DNA of 64,000 bases from Cohnella hashimotonis (GCF_030014955.1 NZ_JAGRPV010000002.1:248001-312000), one strand, 5' to 3'. Positions 51,796 to 61,546 are shown, numbered from the stretch's first letter. Numbers and translations are program-made. The notes: generated by a model from the letters alone, not told the origin.

Positions 51796-53708
51796 ATATT
51801 GAAGCCTCCAATCTTCAAGTATTAAGCCGGCGATTCCCTTCCGTACTCGGCTTACTGGAACGTAGGGAACAAGAATTCGAAAATGCTGGTTTTTTTACAA
51901 TAGCTTCGCGTGCTTCGGATCCGACGGTTTATCGAGAAGCGGAAGGGAAAAAAACATTTTGGTTAAGTCAGTATAACCCTCGCCAAGAGGCAGCTAACTT
52001 CATCTCAAAATTTCAAGATGTAAATGATTATAATCATGTTTTATTTTATGGAGCGGGCCTGGGTTATCATATTGAAGAGTTTGTCTCGAAGTTCCCAAAT
52101 ATCAAATATTCCATATATGAACCTGAACCGTCTATTTTTTATCAATGGATGAAGTGTCGTCCTAACGCGCTATCGTCTTTGAGTTTGCTTCAAAATATTT
52201 TCATTGAAACTCATCCAGACCAAGTAAATATTTATTTAAGTCATCTGCTCCAGCATACAAACGGTCAAATTCAATTAATTGTTCATCCAGCATATGAGAG
52301 GTTCCTTCAAGAAAGAATAAACCACTTTTTAGAACAGTTTAAAGTTACGCTTAAAGTAGCCAAGCATAATTTAGCCGCATACGAACACTTCCAGAATATC
52401 TGGGTGGTAAATGGTACGCTAAACCTGAGACACACGCTTTCCACACCAAACTACTTGCAATTTAAAGAGAAATTGAATGGAAAACCGGTATTAATAGTAT
52501 CTGCAGGTCCTTCGTTGCAAGATGAAATTGAAAATTTGCGAATGATTCGACAAAAAAACTCGGCTTATATATTTGCCGTCGGATCTGCAAACAAGTCTTT
52601 AATTAATCACGGCATAATGCCCCATGCTGTATGCGCGTACGATGGTTCAAATTTACAAACCAGTGTTTTCAAGGAGTTAATTGAGAGCGGAGCCACCGAT
52701 ATTCCATTATTCTATGGAAGTTATGTTGGAGCGATGCTGTTAGAGGAATATCATGGACCAAAAATACATTTTCTGATGACCCATGATACCATCGGGCAGT
52801 TCGTACTTCAAGACGAAGCGCTCAATCAGCCAAGTGTTGTTACTTCTCCGACGATTGCAGGAGTTATGCTGGATGTCCTGTGTAAATTGAATTGTACTAT
52901 TTATTTTGTGGGACAAAACCTCGCTCTTCGAAATTCAAAATATTATGCTGAAAAAATTAGATACGATCACTTACCTGAAAATGTACTCAGTGCCGACTAT
53001 CAGTATGTAAAAACGCTGGATGTCGATGGAGTGGAGATAGATACAACAAGAGACTTTTTAATGATGAAGATGAGTATTGAAGCCATAAAGCGCAGCTACC
53101 CGGAAATCGTAGCTTATAATACGACAAAAGGCGGGGCGGCAATTGAAGGAATTCCTTACCGAACATTGGATGAGGTCATACAAAGTGATTTTAAGCAGAA
53201 TACTGTAGATGAGAAATGGTTCGAGGATGTAACTACGGATATTCAAATAAATGCAGCAATAAATCAAATTGAATCCCTAGTAAAAAGCGCTGAATCTCTA
53301 AAGATCATGTTGGATAAGATATCGGACCTTTTAACAAAGATTTATAAAAATGTCGAGCAGCGCAAACCAAACAAGCTGTATCCGATATTTCCGAAGTTCG
53401 ATGCCGCGATTCAAGAGTTGCTTCGGAACGATGCGTATAAAGTATTTCTGCTGCCAATGAATCAGAATGCTCACGATTTGCTCTGGAAAAAAATAAGCGA
53501 CATTAAGCTTGAAGCGAATGTATTTACAAAGGGCAATATGATTGCCCAACACTTCGGAAGTTACATTTATGAATGTCAAAAAGCTTATGCGCAAAGTAAA
53601 GGTGTAATCAGCCATTTACTTGAGACTAAAACCATTGAACAGAAAAAGATCGAAGCGCTACAAGCCGAATCTCCTATCGCGGAGGTCGAAGTCGGGGGGG
53701 CAGTGTAA
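51792..53708 (+). CDS. maf: Motility-associated glycosyltransferase Maf (DUF115)
   Basis: 638 residues. N-terminal region 'HVLFYGAGLGYHIEEFVSKFP' (in part) and the central MAF_flag10/DUF115 domain with 'KPVLIVSAGPSLQDEIENL' near 232, 'IFAVGSANKSLINHGIMPHAVCAYDGS' (in part) and 'TSPTIAGVMLDVLCKL'. Maf proteins attach nonulosonic acids (pseudaminic/legionaminic) to Ser/Thr of flagellin in the cytoplasm. The genes for such a sugar follow directly. More AT-rich than the flagellar genes. Stop overlaps the next start by one base. Confidence 0.93.
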   Translation: MNIEASNLQVLSRRFPSVLGLLERREQEFENAGFFTIASRASDPTVYREAEGKKTFWLSQYNPRQEAANFISKFQDVNDYNHVLFYGAGLGYHIEEFVSKFPNIKYSIYEPEPSIFYQWMKCRPNALSSLSLLQNIFIETHPDQVNIYLSHLLQHTNGQIQLIVHPAYERFLQERINHFLEQFKVTLKVAKHNLAAYEHFQNIWVVNGTLNLRHTLSTPNYLQFKEKLNGKPVLIVSAGPSLQDEIENLRMIRQKNSAYIFAVGSANKSLINHGIMPHAVCAYDGSNLQTSVFKELIESGATDIPLFYGSYVGAMLLEEYHGPKIHFLMTHDTIGQFVLQDEALNQPSVVTSPTIAGVMLDVLCKLNCTIYFVGQNLALRNSKYYAEKIRYDHLPENVLSADYQYVKTLDVDGVEIDTTRDFLMMKMSIEAIKRSYPEIVAYNTTKGGAAIEGIPYRTLDEVIQSDFKQNTVDEKWFEDVTTDIQINAAINQIESLVKSAESLKIMLDKISDLLTKIYKNVEQRKPNKLYPIFPKFDAAIQELLRNDAYKVFLLPMNQNAHDLLWKKISDIKLEANVFTKGNMIAQHFGSYIYECQKAYAQSKGVISHLLETKTIEQKKIEALQAESPIAEVEVGGAV

Positions 53709-54757
53709 TGACATCTTGGAAAAGTACTATCGTCCCTTTTAATATGCCTATCGCAGAAGTAATCAAAACGATCGATTCCAGCGCTATGCAAATTGCACTT
53801 GTGATATATGAGGATGGGAGACTTGCCGGAACGGTAACGGACGGCGACGTTCGCCGCGGGATTCTGCGCGGAGTAGGCCTTCATGAAGAGGTCTCCAACA
53901 TTATGAACGCTAATCCGACGCTGCTTCCAGAGCAAACGGAGCCCGGTGTTATCCTGTCGATGATGCGGATCAAGCAGATTCGTCAGATTCCGCTGGTGAA
54001 CCATGAAGGACAAGTAACCGACCTCAAGCACTTCGACGATTTGGTGAGGCCGACTCGCAAGAGCAATTGGGTCATGCTGATGGCCGGCGGACTCGGTACG
54101 AGGTTGAGTCCCTTGACCGACTCGATACCAAAGCCGCTACTCAAGGTTGGCGGCAAGCCGCTGCTAGAAACGATTCTGGAGAGCTTCATTGCAAGCGGCT
54201 TTGAGAAGTTCTATCTCTCGGTAAACTACAAGTCCGAGATGGTGGAGAGCTACTTCGGCGACGGTTCGAAGTGGGGCGTGACGATCCGTTATGTGCGCGA
54301 GAGTAAGCGTATGGGGACTGCAGGGGCGTTAGGCCTGCTGGAAACGATACCCTCTGAACCTATGATTGTGATGAACGGCGATTTGCTGACCAAGGTGAAT
54401 TTTAATCAACTATTGGAATTCCATCATGAACATCGCGCGCTTGCAACGATGTGCGTGCGTAATTATGAATATCAGGTTCCCTACGGCGTAGTTAACGTGG
54501 ACAAGCACAAGCTGATTGGTCTCGTTGAGAAACCGTCGCAGCATTACTTCGTAAACGCGGGCATTTATGTGCTGAATCCAGAAGTAATTAAACAGATTCC
54601 AAGCGATATTTTCTACGATATGACGACACTGTTCGAGTCGTTGATGGACAATAAACGAGAGACTTGCGTCTTCCCGCTTCGCGAATATTGGCTTGATATC
54701 GGCCGGATGGACGATTACGAGCGGGCTAACGGCGAATATGCGGAGATTTTCGTATGA
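53708..54757 (+). CDS. ptmE: CBS-domain nucleotidyltransferase (PtmE-like)
   Basis: 349 residues. A CBS pair fills about 5-115 ('GTVTDGDVRRGILRG', 'IRQIPLVNHEGQV'), followed by a sugar nucleotidyltransferase domain with 'MAGGLGTRLSPLTDSIPKPLL' (in part), 'MNGDLLTKVNF' and 'LVEKPSQHYFVNAGIYV'. In the Campylobacter legionaminic pathway, PtmE makes GDP-glucosamine, the GDP-linked entry to the route. The CBS pair may sense an adenine nucleotide. ATGA overlap with the next gene. Confidence 0.9.
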   Translation: MTSWKSTIVPFNMPIAEVIKTIDSSAMQIALVIYEDGRLAGTVTDGDVRRGILRGVGLHEEVSNIMNANPTLLPEQTEPGVILSMMRIKQIRQIPLVNHEGQVTDLKHFDDLVRPTRKSNWVMLMAGGLGTRLSPLTDSIPKPLLKVGGKPLLETILESFIASGFEKFYLSVNYKSEMVESYFGDGSKWGVTIRYVRESKRMGTAGALGLLETIPSEPMIVMNGDLLTKVNFNQLLEFHHEHRALATMCVRNYEYQVPYGVVNVDKHKLIGLVEKPSQHYFVNAGIYVLNPEVIKQIPSDIFYDMTTLFESLMDNKRETCVFPLREYWLDIGRMDDYERANGEYAEIFV

Positions 54758-55677
54758 ACGTGCTGATCGTCGGCTACGGATCCATCGGAGCTAGGCACGA
54801 TGCTATCCTGCAATCAATGGGACATACGGTTTCACTAGTCAGCGGCCAGCACATCCAGGATCGCCCGGTGTACCGGAGTATCCTACAGGCATTGGAGACG
54901 GAGTTCTTCGACTACGTTATTATTGCGAACAGGACACACCAGCACGCTGATGCGCTGCGATCGTTAGGCGAATTGAATTATCAGGGCAAGCTGCTTATCG
55001 AGAAGCCCCTTTTTGATCGAGTAAATGCCGAGTTTCAAACTCAGCAGCGCGATATTTATGTGGCCTATAACCTACGGTTCCATCCCGTTCTGCAACAGTT
55101 AAAGAATGCGCTGCACTCGAGCGGCTCCGAATTGCTGACGGCCAACATCTATGTCGGCCAGTATCTCCCTGATTGGAGACCTACCCAGGACTATAGAAGG
55201 GGGTATTCAGCACAGCGGGAAATGGGCGGCGGTGTGCTGCGAGATCTGAGCCATGAACTGGATTATGCCATCTGGCTGTTCGGCGAATGGGAACAATTAA
55301 CGGCACTCGGTGGAAAAAGTAGCTCGCTTGAGATTGACAGCGACGACAACTTTACAATCCTTTGCCGGACTACAGGATGCGGTTCGCTGACGATTCATAT
55401 GAACTACTTAGATCGAATGCCTAGAAGAACAATTGTAGTAAATACGAACGATGGAACATGGATTGCCGATTTGATAAAGAGCACGTTATCTTTTAACGGT
55501 GAGATTAACACGTACGAGACGGTGCGGAATGAATCGTATATTCGTATGCATGAAGCGATGATTGCAGGAGAGCCTGCGTCCCTATGTACTTTTCAAGAGG
55601 GGATGCGGATTATGAATATGATCGACGCCGTCGAAGCAGCGAATGAGAACAAGGATTGGGTGATGAGACGTGAATAG
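54754..55677 (+). CDS. ptmF: Gfo/Idh/MocA oxidoreductase (PtmF-like)
   Basis: 307 residues. NAD(P)-binding 'VLIVGYGSIGARHDAIL' at the N-terminus, 'LLIEKPLF' near 89, and a GFO/IDH C-terminal domain with 'GGGVLRDLSHELDYAIWLFG' (in part) where His is the likely catalytic residue. The position after PtmE matches ptmF, a partner in glucosamine supply for GDP-GlcN. Overlaps both neighbours (4 and 8 bases). Confidence 0.87.
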   Translation: MNVLIVGYGSIGARHDAILQSMGHTVSLVSGQHIQDRPVYRSILQALETEFFDYVIIANRTHQHADALRSLGELNYQGKLLIEKPLFDRVNAEFQTQQRDIYVAYNLRFHPVLQQLKNALHSSGSELLTANIYVGQYLPDWRPTQDYRRGYSAQREMGGGVLRDLSHELDYAIWLFGEWEQLTALGGKSSSLEIDSDDNFTILCRTTGCGSLTIHMNYLDRMPRRTIVVNTNDGTWIADLIKSTLSFNGEINTYETVRNESYIRMHEAMIAGEPASLCTFQEGMRIMNMIDAVEAANENKDWVMRRE

Positions 55678-56383
55678 AATTTGCACGATTTGTGCGCGCG
55701 GCGGATCGAAGGGTGTTAAGAATAAAAATATTCGGATGTTGGATGGCCGACCGCTAATCGCGCACAGTATAGAGCAAGCGTTGGCCACCGGTATATTTGC
55801 CACGATCGCGGTAAGCAGCGATTCAGATGATATTCTGGTTGCTGCACGTGAAGCCGGCGCAACGATTCTGGTAAAACGCCCCGAAGAAATGGCGTCGGAC
55901 ACGGCGGCCAAGCTACCGGCAATCCGTCATTGCTTTACGGAGGCCGAACGCATCGCCGGAACGCGATTCGATACGATCGTCGATCTGGACGCAACATCGC
56001 CTCTGCGTATCCCGCAGGATATCATTGAAGCCGTGGAAATGTTGGAAAGCAAGCGAGTGTCCAATGTCATCACGGGGATGCCTTCCCGAAGATCTCCCTA
56101 TTTTAATCTTGTCGAAATAAATGACAATGGCGCCGTTGAACTGTCGAAAAAGCTCCCTTACAAGGTCGTCAGAAGACAAGATGGACCGCCATGCTATGAC
56201 ATGAACGCTTCAATCTACGTATGGTCCCGTGAAGCGCTGTTGAATAACGACGCAATATTTGTGGCCGATACCCGGCTTTATGTGATGCCGGAAGAGCGCT
56301 CTATCGACATCGATAACGAACTGGAGTTCGAATGGGTGGAATTTTTGCTGAACAAGCAGAAGGAGGCGCGTCATCGTGTCTGA
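55670..56383 (+). CDS. ptmB: CMP-nonulosonate cytidylyltransferase (PtmB/LegF/NeuA-like)
   Basis: 237 residues. 'CARGGSKGVKNKNIRML' is the CTP-binding N-terminus, then 'LIAHSIEQAL', 'VDLDATSPLRIPQDI' and 'MNASIYVW'. Joins CMP to legionaminic or a related acid, the donor form used by Maf. Start: GTG 55670 inside the end of the previous gene. The synthase (LegI) it depends on is not in the window. Confidence 0.92.
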   Translation: MNRICTICARGGSKGVKNKNIRMLDGRPLIAHSIEQALATGIFATIAVSSDSDDILVAAREAGATILVKRPEEMASDTAAKLPAIRHCFTEAERIAGTRFDTIVDLDATSPLRIPQDIIEAVEMLESKRVSNVITGMPSRRSPYFNLVEINDNGAVELSKKLPYKVVRRQDGPPCYDMNASIYVWSREALLNNDAIFVADTRLYVMPEERSIDIDNELEFEWVEFLLNKQKEARHRV

Positions 56384-57197
56384 TTCCCCTTTTGACTTCA
56401 ACCTGCAGGGCAAAAACGCCGTAGTAACTGGCGCCATCGGAATACTCGGTCGCAGATTCTCGTTGGGGCTGGCGAGTCAAGGCGTCAACGTCGCCATCGT
56501 CGATTTGGACGAGGAAGCTTCATCGGCTTTCGCTGCAGAACTGTCCGAGAAGTACAACGTAAAATGCATGGGCGTCGGTTGCGACGTATCTAATCCAGAT
56601 TCGGTAAAGCGTATGGTAGAGCGGGTAGTGGAGCAATTCGGGAGTATCGACATTTTACACAATAATGCGGGTGGCAAGTCTGATGATCTTATTGCTTACT
56701 TTAAACCGTTTGAGGAGTATCCGCTTGAGGAATGGCGTAAATCGATGGCGGTCAATATTGATGGCGTTTTTTTGGTCGCACAAGCTGTCGGCAAGCAAAT
56801 GGTGGCCCAAGGAAGCGGGGGATCGATCATCCAAACGGCTTCGATTTACGGCATTGTTGCTCCCGACAATCGCATCTATGAAGGCTCCGAATATTTGGGC
56901 GTGGCTATTAATACACCGGCCGTTTACGCAGCTTCGAAAGCCGCTGTTGTCGGTTTAACCCGTTATCTCTCTACTTACTGGGCCTCGCAAGGCATTCGCG
57001 TGAACAGCATCACGCCAGGGGGCGTGGAGAGCGGGCAGAACGAGCAGTTTGTCCGCAAATACGCGAATCGCGTTCCACTTGGGAGAATGGCTCAGAGAGA
57101 CGAGATGGTCGGCGCCTTGCTTTATCTGGCTTCCGATTTGTCGAGCTATGTAACCGGTCAAAATATAGTGGTAGACGGCGGGCTGAGCGCTTGGTAA
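56376..57197 (+). CDS. ptmA: Short-chain dehydrogenase (PtmA-like)
   Basis: 273 residues. Classical SDR: 'VTGAIGILGRRFSLGLA' cofactor loop, 'NNAGG' near 89, YxxxK in 'YAASKAAVVG' near 188 and a C-terminal 'VDGGLSAW'. In Campylobacter, PtmA with PtmF takes part in making the glucosamine precursor of GDP-linked legionaminic synthesis. Start: GTG 56376 overlapping ptmB by 8 bases. Last gene of the block before flaG. Confidence 0.9.
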   Translation: MSDSPFDFNLQGKNAVVTGAIGILGRRFSLGLASQGVNVAIVDLDEEASSAFAAELSEKYNVKCMGVGCDVSNPDSVKRMVERVVEQFGSIDILHNNAGGKSDDLIAYFKPFEEYPLEEWRKSMAVNIDGVFLVAQAVGKQMVAQGSGGSIIQTASIYGIVAPDNRIYEGSEYLGVAINTPAVYAASKAAVVGLTRYLSTYWASQGIRVNSITPGGVESGQNEQFVRKYANRVPLGRMAQRDEMVGALLYLASDLSSYVTGQNIVVDGGLSAW

Positions 57198-57234
57198 ACG
57201 GCTTTTATCATCCATAATTAAACAAATAATCTCT

Positions 57235-57261
57235 TCATATTAGCGCATGTTATTCCGATAT
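57235..57261 (+). promoter_or_regulatory. Candidate sigma-D promoter of flaG-fliD
   Basis: TCCGATAT (57254-57261) with TCATATTA 11 bases before it, close in form to the flgM promoter. Transcription would start near 57268, 28 bases before the ATG. Confidence 0.45.
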
Positions 57262-57295
57262 AGGAAGCAAAGCTAAGTTTTTTGGAGGGATACGG

Positions 57296-57712
57296 ATGGA
57301 TTCAATATCATTGGGTTCGGCATCCGGTTACACGGGAGGTGTCGAAAGGGTTCCATCAGCACAGTCAACCGAGCCTGCAGCGAAAACGGAGGAAACGTCT
57401 TCTTCGCCCGATTTTCCTTCTTCTGGCGATTTTCCAAGTTTAGCTGCGCTTAAGCAGGCGGAACAATCGGGCGACCAGATCGGGATTAGCGACGAACAGG
57501 TCTTGAAAGCAATTGAAAAGGCACTTAAGAACCTTGCTGGAAAGACCACAAGCCTGCAGTTTTCAATACATGAGAAAACCAAGCATGTCATGGTTAAGGT
57601 GGTTAATTCCGAGAACGGCGAAGTTATTCGGGAGATTCCGCCGGAGAAGAATCTTGACTTTCTTGCGAGTCTATGGGAAAAGGCGGGCATTCTGGTTGAC
57701 GAACGCAGGTAA
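57296..57712 (+). CDS. flaG: FlaG family protein
   Basis: 138 residues. A Ser/Glu/Pro-rich N-terminal half, then the FlaG domain at about 63-137 ('LQFSIHEKTKHVMVKVVN', 'GEVIREIPPEKNLDFLASLWEKAGILVDERR', in part). Precedes fliD as yvyC does in Bacillus; affects filament length in some species. Ribosome site TTGGAGGGA. Confidence 0.92.
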   Translation: MDSISLGSASGYTGGVERVPSAQSTEPAAKTEETSSSPDFPSSGDFPSLAALKQAEQSGDQIGISDEQVLKAIEKALKNLAGKTTSLQFSIHEKTKHVMVKVVNSENGEVIREIPPEKNLDFLASLWEKAGILVDERR

Positions 57713-57743
57713 ATCAATCCTTTAGAAAGGAAGGTGAAAATCA

Positions 57744-59594
57744 TTGGTTAACCGCATTACAGGTCTGGCTTCCGGTATGGATATCGATTCAATGGTCAAA
57801 AAACTGATGGATGCCAATCGGATTCCGCTGACGCGATTGAATCAGCAGAAGACAGTGCTCACCTGGCAACGGGATGCATACCGTGCCGTTAACACCAAGA
57901 TCTCTGACTTCAGGAACGTAGCTTTCGATATGAAGCTCAACAGCAACTTTAACAGCCGCAAGGCTACGTCGGATTCCGATGACTCTATATCGGTATCAGG
58001 CACGGCTACGGCGACTGAAGGAACGTATAAAATCAAGGTCGACCAAGTCGCCGAGACAGCGAAGCTTACCTCTAGCGGTGCCGTAGGCGCCAAGGCGCTT
58101 AGCGGTCTGGACACAAAGCTGGGGGATCTCAATCTGGCTGCGGATACCACGCTTACGATTGGCGGCGAAAAGGGAACGGCAACGATCGTCGTCAAAAAGA
58201 CAGATTCGCTCGATACGCTGATTAAAGCCATCAACAACAAGTCCAACACGACTGGAGTAAAGGTCAGCTACGATACGACTTTGGACCATTTCTTTTTTGC
58301 ATCCTCGGGAACGGGTTCCAACGCCAAAGTTGATCTTAAGAGCGAGGACGGCAGCCTGATCTCAAATGTATTTAAGCTAACGCCAGGAAGCCCGGTAGCC
58401 GGTAGTACAGTGACCGGTACGCAGACCTTTGCCGACGGTGCAACTACGCGGGTCAACAAGGACTTGACGACTGCGCAAACCCTTCGGATCGGCTACGATG
58501 GAAAAACGGTGGACTTTACGGTAGATGCTACGACCCAAATCGGAAACTTGATCGATCAAATTAACAACTCCGATATCGGTAAGAAGGGCGTGACCGCTTA
58601 TCTGGACGCCAACAATAAGCTGGCGTTCACCAATCCTACCGATCAAACAGTCAAGCCGATTATGATCACGGACCAAACATCGGACGCCAAGGATGTCGTT
58701 GCGAATCTGGGCTTCACCGCGCCGGTCACAACGCCGCGCTCAACCGCGGGCTTATCGGGCTCAGGTAAGGACGCAATCATTGAATATAACGGCGTTACAG
58801 GCACCTATGCGACCAACACGTTTTCCATTAACGGGCTTAATTTTACAGCGAAAAAAGTCATGACAACCGAAGCTAATATTACGGTCAGCCAGGATACGGA
58901 CGCGATTTACGACAAAATTAAAACCTTTGTCGACAAGTACAACGAGATGATCGGCTCAATCAACTCGACGCTGGACGAAAAACAATACAGAGATTTCACG
59001 CCGCTTACCGACGAGCAGCGATCCAACATGAAAGAAGACGAGATTAAGTCTTGGGAAGCCAAAGCCAAGAGCGGTCTGATCCGTAACGACCAGATGATTT
59101 CCTCTGCTCTCAACGGTTTCCGTCTCTCGTTATCCTCCGTTGTGTCCGGACTCCCTAGCGGCGATATCAAGCAATTGTCGCAAATCGGGATTACAACCGG
59201 CACATACGCGGAGAAAGGCAAGCTCTATATCGACCCGACTGCCTTAAAAAAGGCGATCTCGGAACATCCGGACGAGGTGTCCGCTTTGTTTACGGCAACG
59301 GATGGCGGCAATAAGACATCAAACACCGGGGACGGGCTCGCTACACGGTTGGTCGAACAGGCGGACAATCTCATGGCAAGCCTTAAGACTAAGGCAGGGA
59401 CAGCATCCAGCGTTGATTCCACTTATACGATGGGGAAACGAATCGGAGAGTTTGACAAGCGAATATCAGCTATGTCGACCATGCTTGACGATATGGAGAC
59501 CAAGTATTACAACCAGTTTTCCGCCATGGAGACTTACATCAATCAGATGAACGCTCAGAGCGCTTACTTGTCCCAGCAGTTCGGTACGAGCTAG
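57744..59594 (+). CDS. fliD: Flagellar filament cap protein FliD
   Basis: 616 residues. N-terminal 'RITGLASGMDIDSMVKKLM' and the C-terminal FliD domain ('YTMGKRIGEFDKRISAMSTMLDDMETKYYNQFSAMETYINQMNAQ', in part) are typical, with variable surface domains between. Forms the cap at the growing filament tip. Start: TTG 57744 behind AAGGAAGGTGA. Spacing places it in one operon with flaG, fliS and fliT. Confidence 0.96.
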   Translation: MVNRITGLASGMDIDSMVKKLMDANRIPLTRLNQQKTVLTWQRDAYRAVNTKISDFRNVAFDMKLNSNFNSRKATSDSDDSISVSGTATATEGTYKIKVDQVAETAKLTSSGAVGAKALSGLDTKLGDLNLAADTTLTIGGEKGTATIVVKKTDSLDTLIKAINNKSNTTGVKVSYDTTLDHFFFASSGTGSNAKVDLKSEDGSLISNVFKLTPGSPVAGSTVTGTQTFADGATTRVNKDLTTAQTLRIGYDGKTVDFTVDATTQIGNLIDQINNSDIGKKGVTAYLDANNKLAFTNPTDQTVKPIMITDQTSDAKDVVANLGFTAPVTTPRSTAGLSGSGKDAIIEYNGVTGTYATNTFSINGLNFTAKKVMTTEANITVSQDTDAIYDKIKTFVDKYNEMIGSINSTLDEKQYRDFTPLTDEQRSNMKEDEIKSWEAKAKSGLIRNDQMISSALNGFRLSLSSVVSGLPSGDIKQLSQIGITTGTYAEKGKLYIDPTALKKAISEHPDEVSALFTATDGGNKTSNTGDGLATRLVEQADNLMASLKTKAGTASSVDSTYTMGKRIGEFDKRISAMSTMLDDMETKYYNQFSAMETYINQMNAQSAYLSQQFGTS

Positions 59595-59649
59595 GAATAG
59601 GTTGAGCTAGGTCATCTGTAGCTAAGGCAACTTTGAGGAGGATGCGGCT

Positions 59650-60048
59650 ATGATGCCTGCAGCAACCCGCAACAAATATATGGAGACGGCCATTCAGACG
59701 GCCACTCCGCAGCAATTGTTGATCATGCTTATAGATGGTGCCATTCGTTTTTGCAGAGCAGGGATCGAAGGCATTAAAAACGGCAACTTCGAAGATGCCA
59801 ACAAACAGCTTGTAAAAGCGCAAAACATTGTGAGCGAATTCGTAATAACACTGGACCGCGATCAGCCAGTAGCGGCTGGTTTGCTTCAACTTTACGAATA
59901 CTTCAACTATCGTCTCGTGCAAGCCAATATCCACAAAAAAGCAGAGCCGGCCGAAGAAGTCATGCAGCATTTGTTGGAACTGAAGGAGACCTGGATCCAA
60001 GCCGCGAAGCTCGCATCGACGCCTGCGGTACAGAGTTCTCATGGATGA
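59650..60048 (+). CDS. fliS: Flagellin export chaperone FliS
   Basis: 132 residues. 'NKYMETAIQTATPQQLLIMLIDGAIRFC' (in part) is the FliS signature; the rest is a four-helix bundle that binds the flagellin C-terminus. ATG 59653 is an equally possible start. Ribosome site GAGGAGG. Overlaps the next gene by 8 bases. Confidence 0.95.
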   Translation: MMPAATRNKYMETAIQTATPQQLLIMLIDGAIRFCRAGIEGIKNGNFEDANKQLVKAQNIVSEFVITLDRDQPVAAGLLQLYEYFNYRLVQANIHKKAEPAEEVMQHLLELKETWIQAAKLASTPAVQSSHG

Positions 60049-60391
60049 ACTGTTTGTTGAGCTGCTGCAGATTACGGAAGAGGCGGCGATTCATCGTGAA
60101 CGTCTGACGGACGAAGATTGGAAAACCTATATGACGAAGCGGACGGAATTGTTTATTAAAATTCGCCGCGTGGATGCGGAATTAGAGCCTTCTTCGCCTA
60201 TTCGTTTAAAGATGACGCCATTTGTGCAGCGGCTTTCGGAGCTGGATATACTACTTTTGAATCAAATGCGCTCGATCAAAGATGAAGCTGCCCTTCACCT
60301 TCGCGGAATACAGGACGGACGTCGCCAGAAACAAGCGTACGAAGTTACGGAAATAATGGAAGAAGGCTTCTATGTCGATAAGCGGAGATAA
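60041..60391 (+). CDS. fliT: FliT-like flagellar chaperone
   Basis: 116 residues, helical, low similarity as usual for FliT. 'FVELLQITEEAAIHRERLTDEDWKTYMTKRTELFIKIR' (in part) has the two-helix pattern of FliT, and the position after fliS is the same as in Bacillus. Expected to bind FliD. Assignment rests on size, helices and context. Confidence 0.82.
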   Translation: MDELFVELLQITEEAAIHRERLTDEDWKTYMTKRTELFIKIRRVDAELEPSSPIRLKMTPFVQRLSELDILLLNQMRSIKDEAALHLRGIQDGRRQKQAYEVTEIMEEGFYVDKRR

Positions 60392-60453
60392 GGGAATGAT
60401 TCCGCAGGGGGAGTCTTCAATCGGCAGTTCTTCTACCCGTTAATGGACGCGGT

Positions 60454-60482
60454 AAAAGCCCCGGATCATCCGGGGCTTTTGT
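60454..60482 (+). terminator. Terminator of the flaG-fliT operon
   Basis: Perfect 12-base stem (60454-60465 with 60469-60480), three-base loop, T-rich descending arm. Confidence 0.9.
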
Positions 60483-60550
60483 TGCTTCTGAACGCAGCGT
60501 TATGTTACTAATGAGACATACGTAAGTAAAGCAGGTCGGAGGCGTTGTTT

Positions 60551-61546
60551 ATGAAGGTACTGGTAACAGGGGCGGACGGATTTATCGGCTCGCACCTGAC
60601 GGAAGCTCTGGTAAGACAAGGGCATGACGTGAGAGCTTTTGTCTATTACAATTCGTTTAACACATGGGGCTGGCTAGATGAGTGTGGAGAGGACGTCCGC
60701 GGCAAATTCGAAGTCTTCTCCGGCGATATCCGGGACTCGCACTTTGTTCGTCATGCGATGGCAGGCGTGGATGCAGTACTTCACCTGGCGGCATTAATCG
60801 CGATTCCGTACTCTTATACTGCGCCTGAGGCATATGTAGATACCAACGTCAAAGGAACGCTTAACGTCATACAAGCAGCCAGGGACCTGGGTGTTTCAAA
60901 AGTTCTGCATACCTCTACCAGTGAAGTTTATGGAACGGCACGCTTTGTTCCCATTACGGAAGAGCACCCACTACAGGGGCAATCTCCTTACTCCGCGTCT
61001 AAGATCGGTGCGGACGCGATGGCCTTGTCCTATCATGCCTCATTCGGCACCCCGGTGACGGTAATCCGGCCTTTTAATACGTATGGTCCGCGGCAATCCG
61101 CGCGTGCCGTAATCCCCACGATCATCACGCAGCTGGCATCTGGCAAGCGTAATCTTAAGCTGGGCTCGCTTCACCCCACTCGGGATTTTAATTATGTGAG
61201 CGATACGGTAGGCGGATTCTTGGCGGCCCTCCGCAAAGAAGACATCGCCGGTCACACGTTGAACATTGGGAGCAACTATGAAGTGACCATCGGTGAGACG
61301 GTCCGACTCATCGCCGAGCTGATGGATACGGAAATAACGATTGAAACCGATGAACAGCGCCTTCGGCCTCAGGATAGTGAGGTGGAGCGTTTGTGGGCCT
61401 CAAACGCAAAAGCCAAAGCGCTGATCGGCTGGGAGCCGGCGTTCGGCGGCGTTGAGGGCTTCCGAAAAGGGCTCCGTCAAACCATCGATTGGTTTACGGA
61501 TTCTGCAAATCTCAAGCGCTACAAGACGGAGATGTACAACGTATGA
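60551..61546 (+). CDS. legB: Nucleotide-sugar 4,6-dehydratase LegB
   Basis: 331 residues of the extended SDR family. 'VLVTGADGFIGSHLTEAL' at the N-terminus, 'TSTSEVYGTARFVPITE' near 118 and YxxxK in 'YSASKIGADAMAL' near 145. LegB makes the 4-keto-6-deoxy intermediate of legionaminic synthesis from GDP- or UDP-GlcNAc. Followed by the matching aminotransferase and epimerase, each with ATGA overlaps. Start: ATG 60551 behind GGAGG. Confidence 0.92.
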   Translation: MKVLVTGADGFIGSHLTEALVRQGHDVRAFVYYNSFNTWGWLDECGEDVRGKFEVFSGDIRDSHFVRHAMAGVDAVLHLAALIAIPYSYTAPEAYVDTNVKGTLNVIQAARDLGVSKVLHTSTSEVYGTARFVPITEEHPLQGQSPYSASKIGADAMALSYHASFGTPVTVIRPFNTYGPRQSARAVIPTIITQLASGKRNLKLGSLHPTRDFNYVSDTVGGFLAALRKEDIAGHTLNIGSNYEVTIGETVRLIAELMDTEITIETDEQRLRPQDSEVERLWASNAKAKALIGWEPAFGGVEGFRKGLRQTIDWFTDSANLKRYKTEMYNV

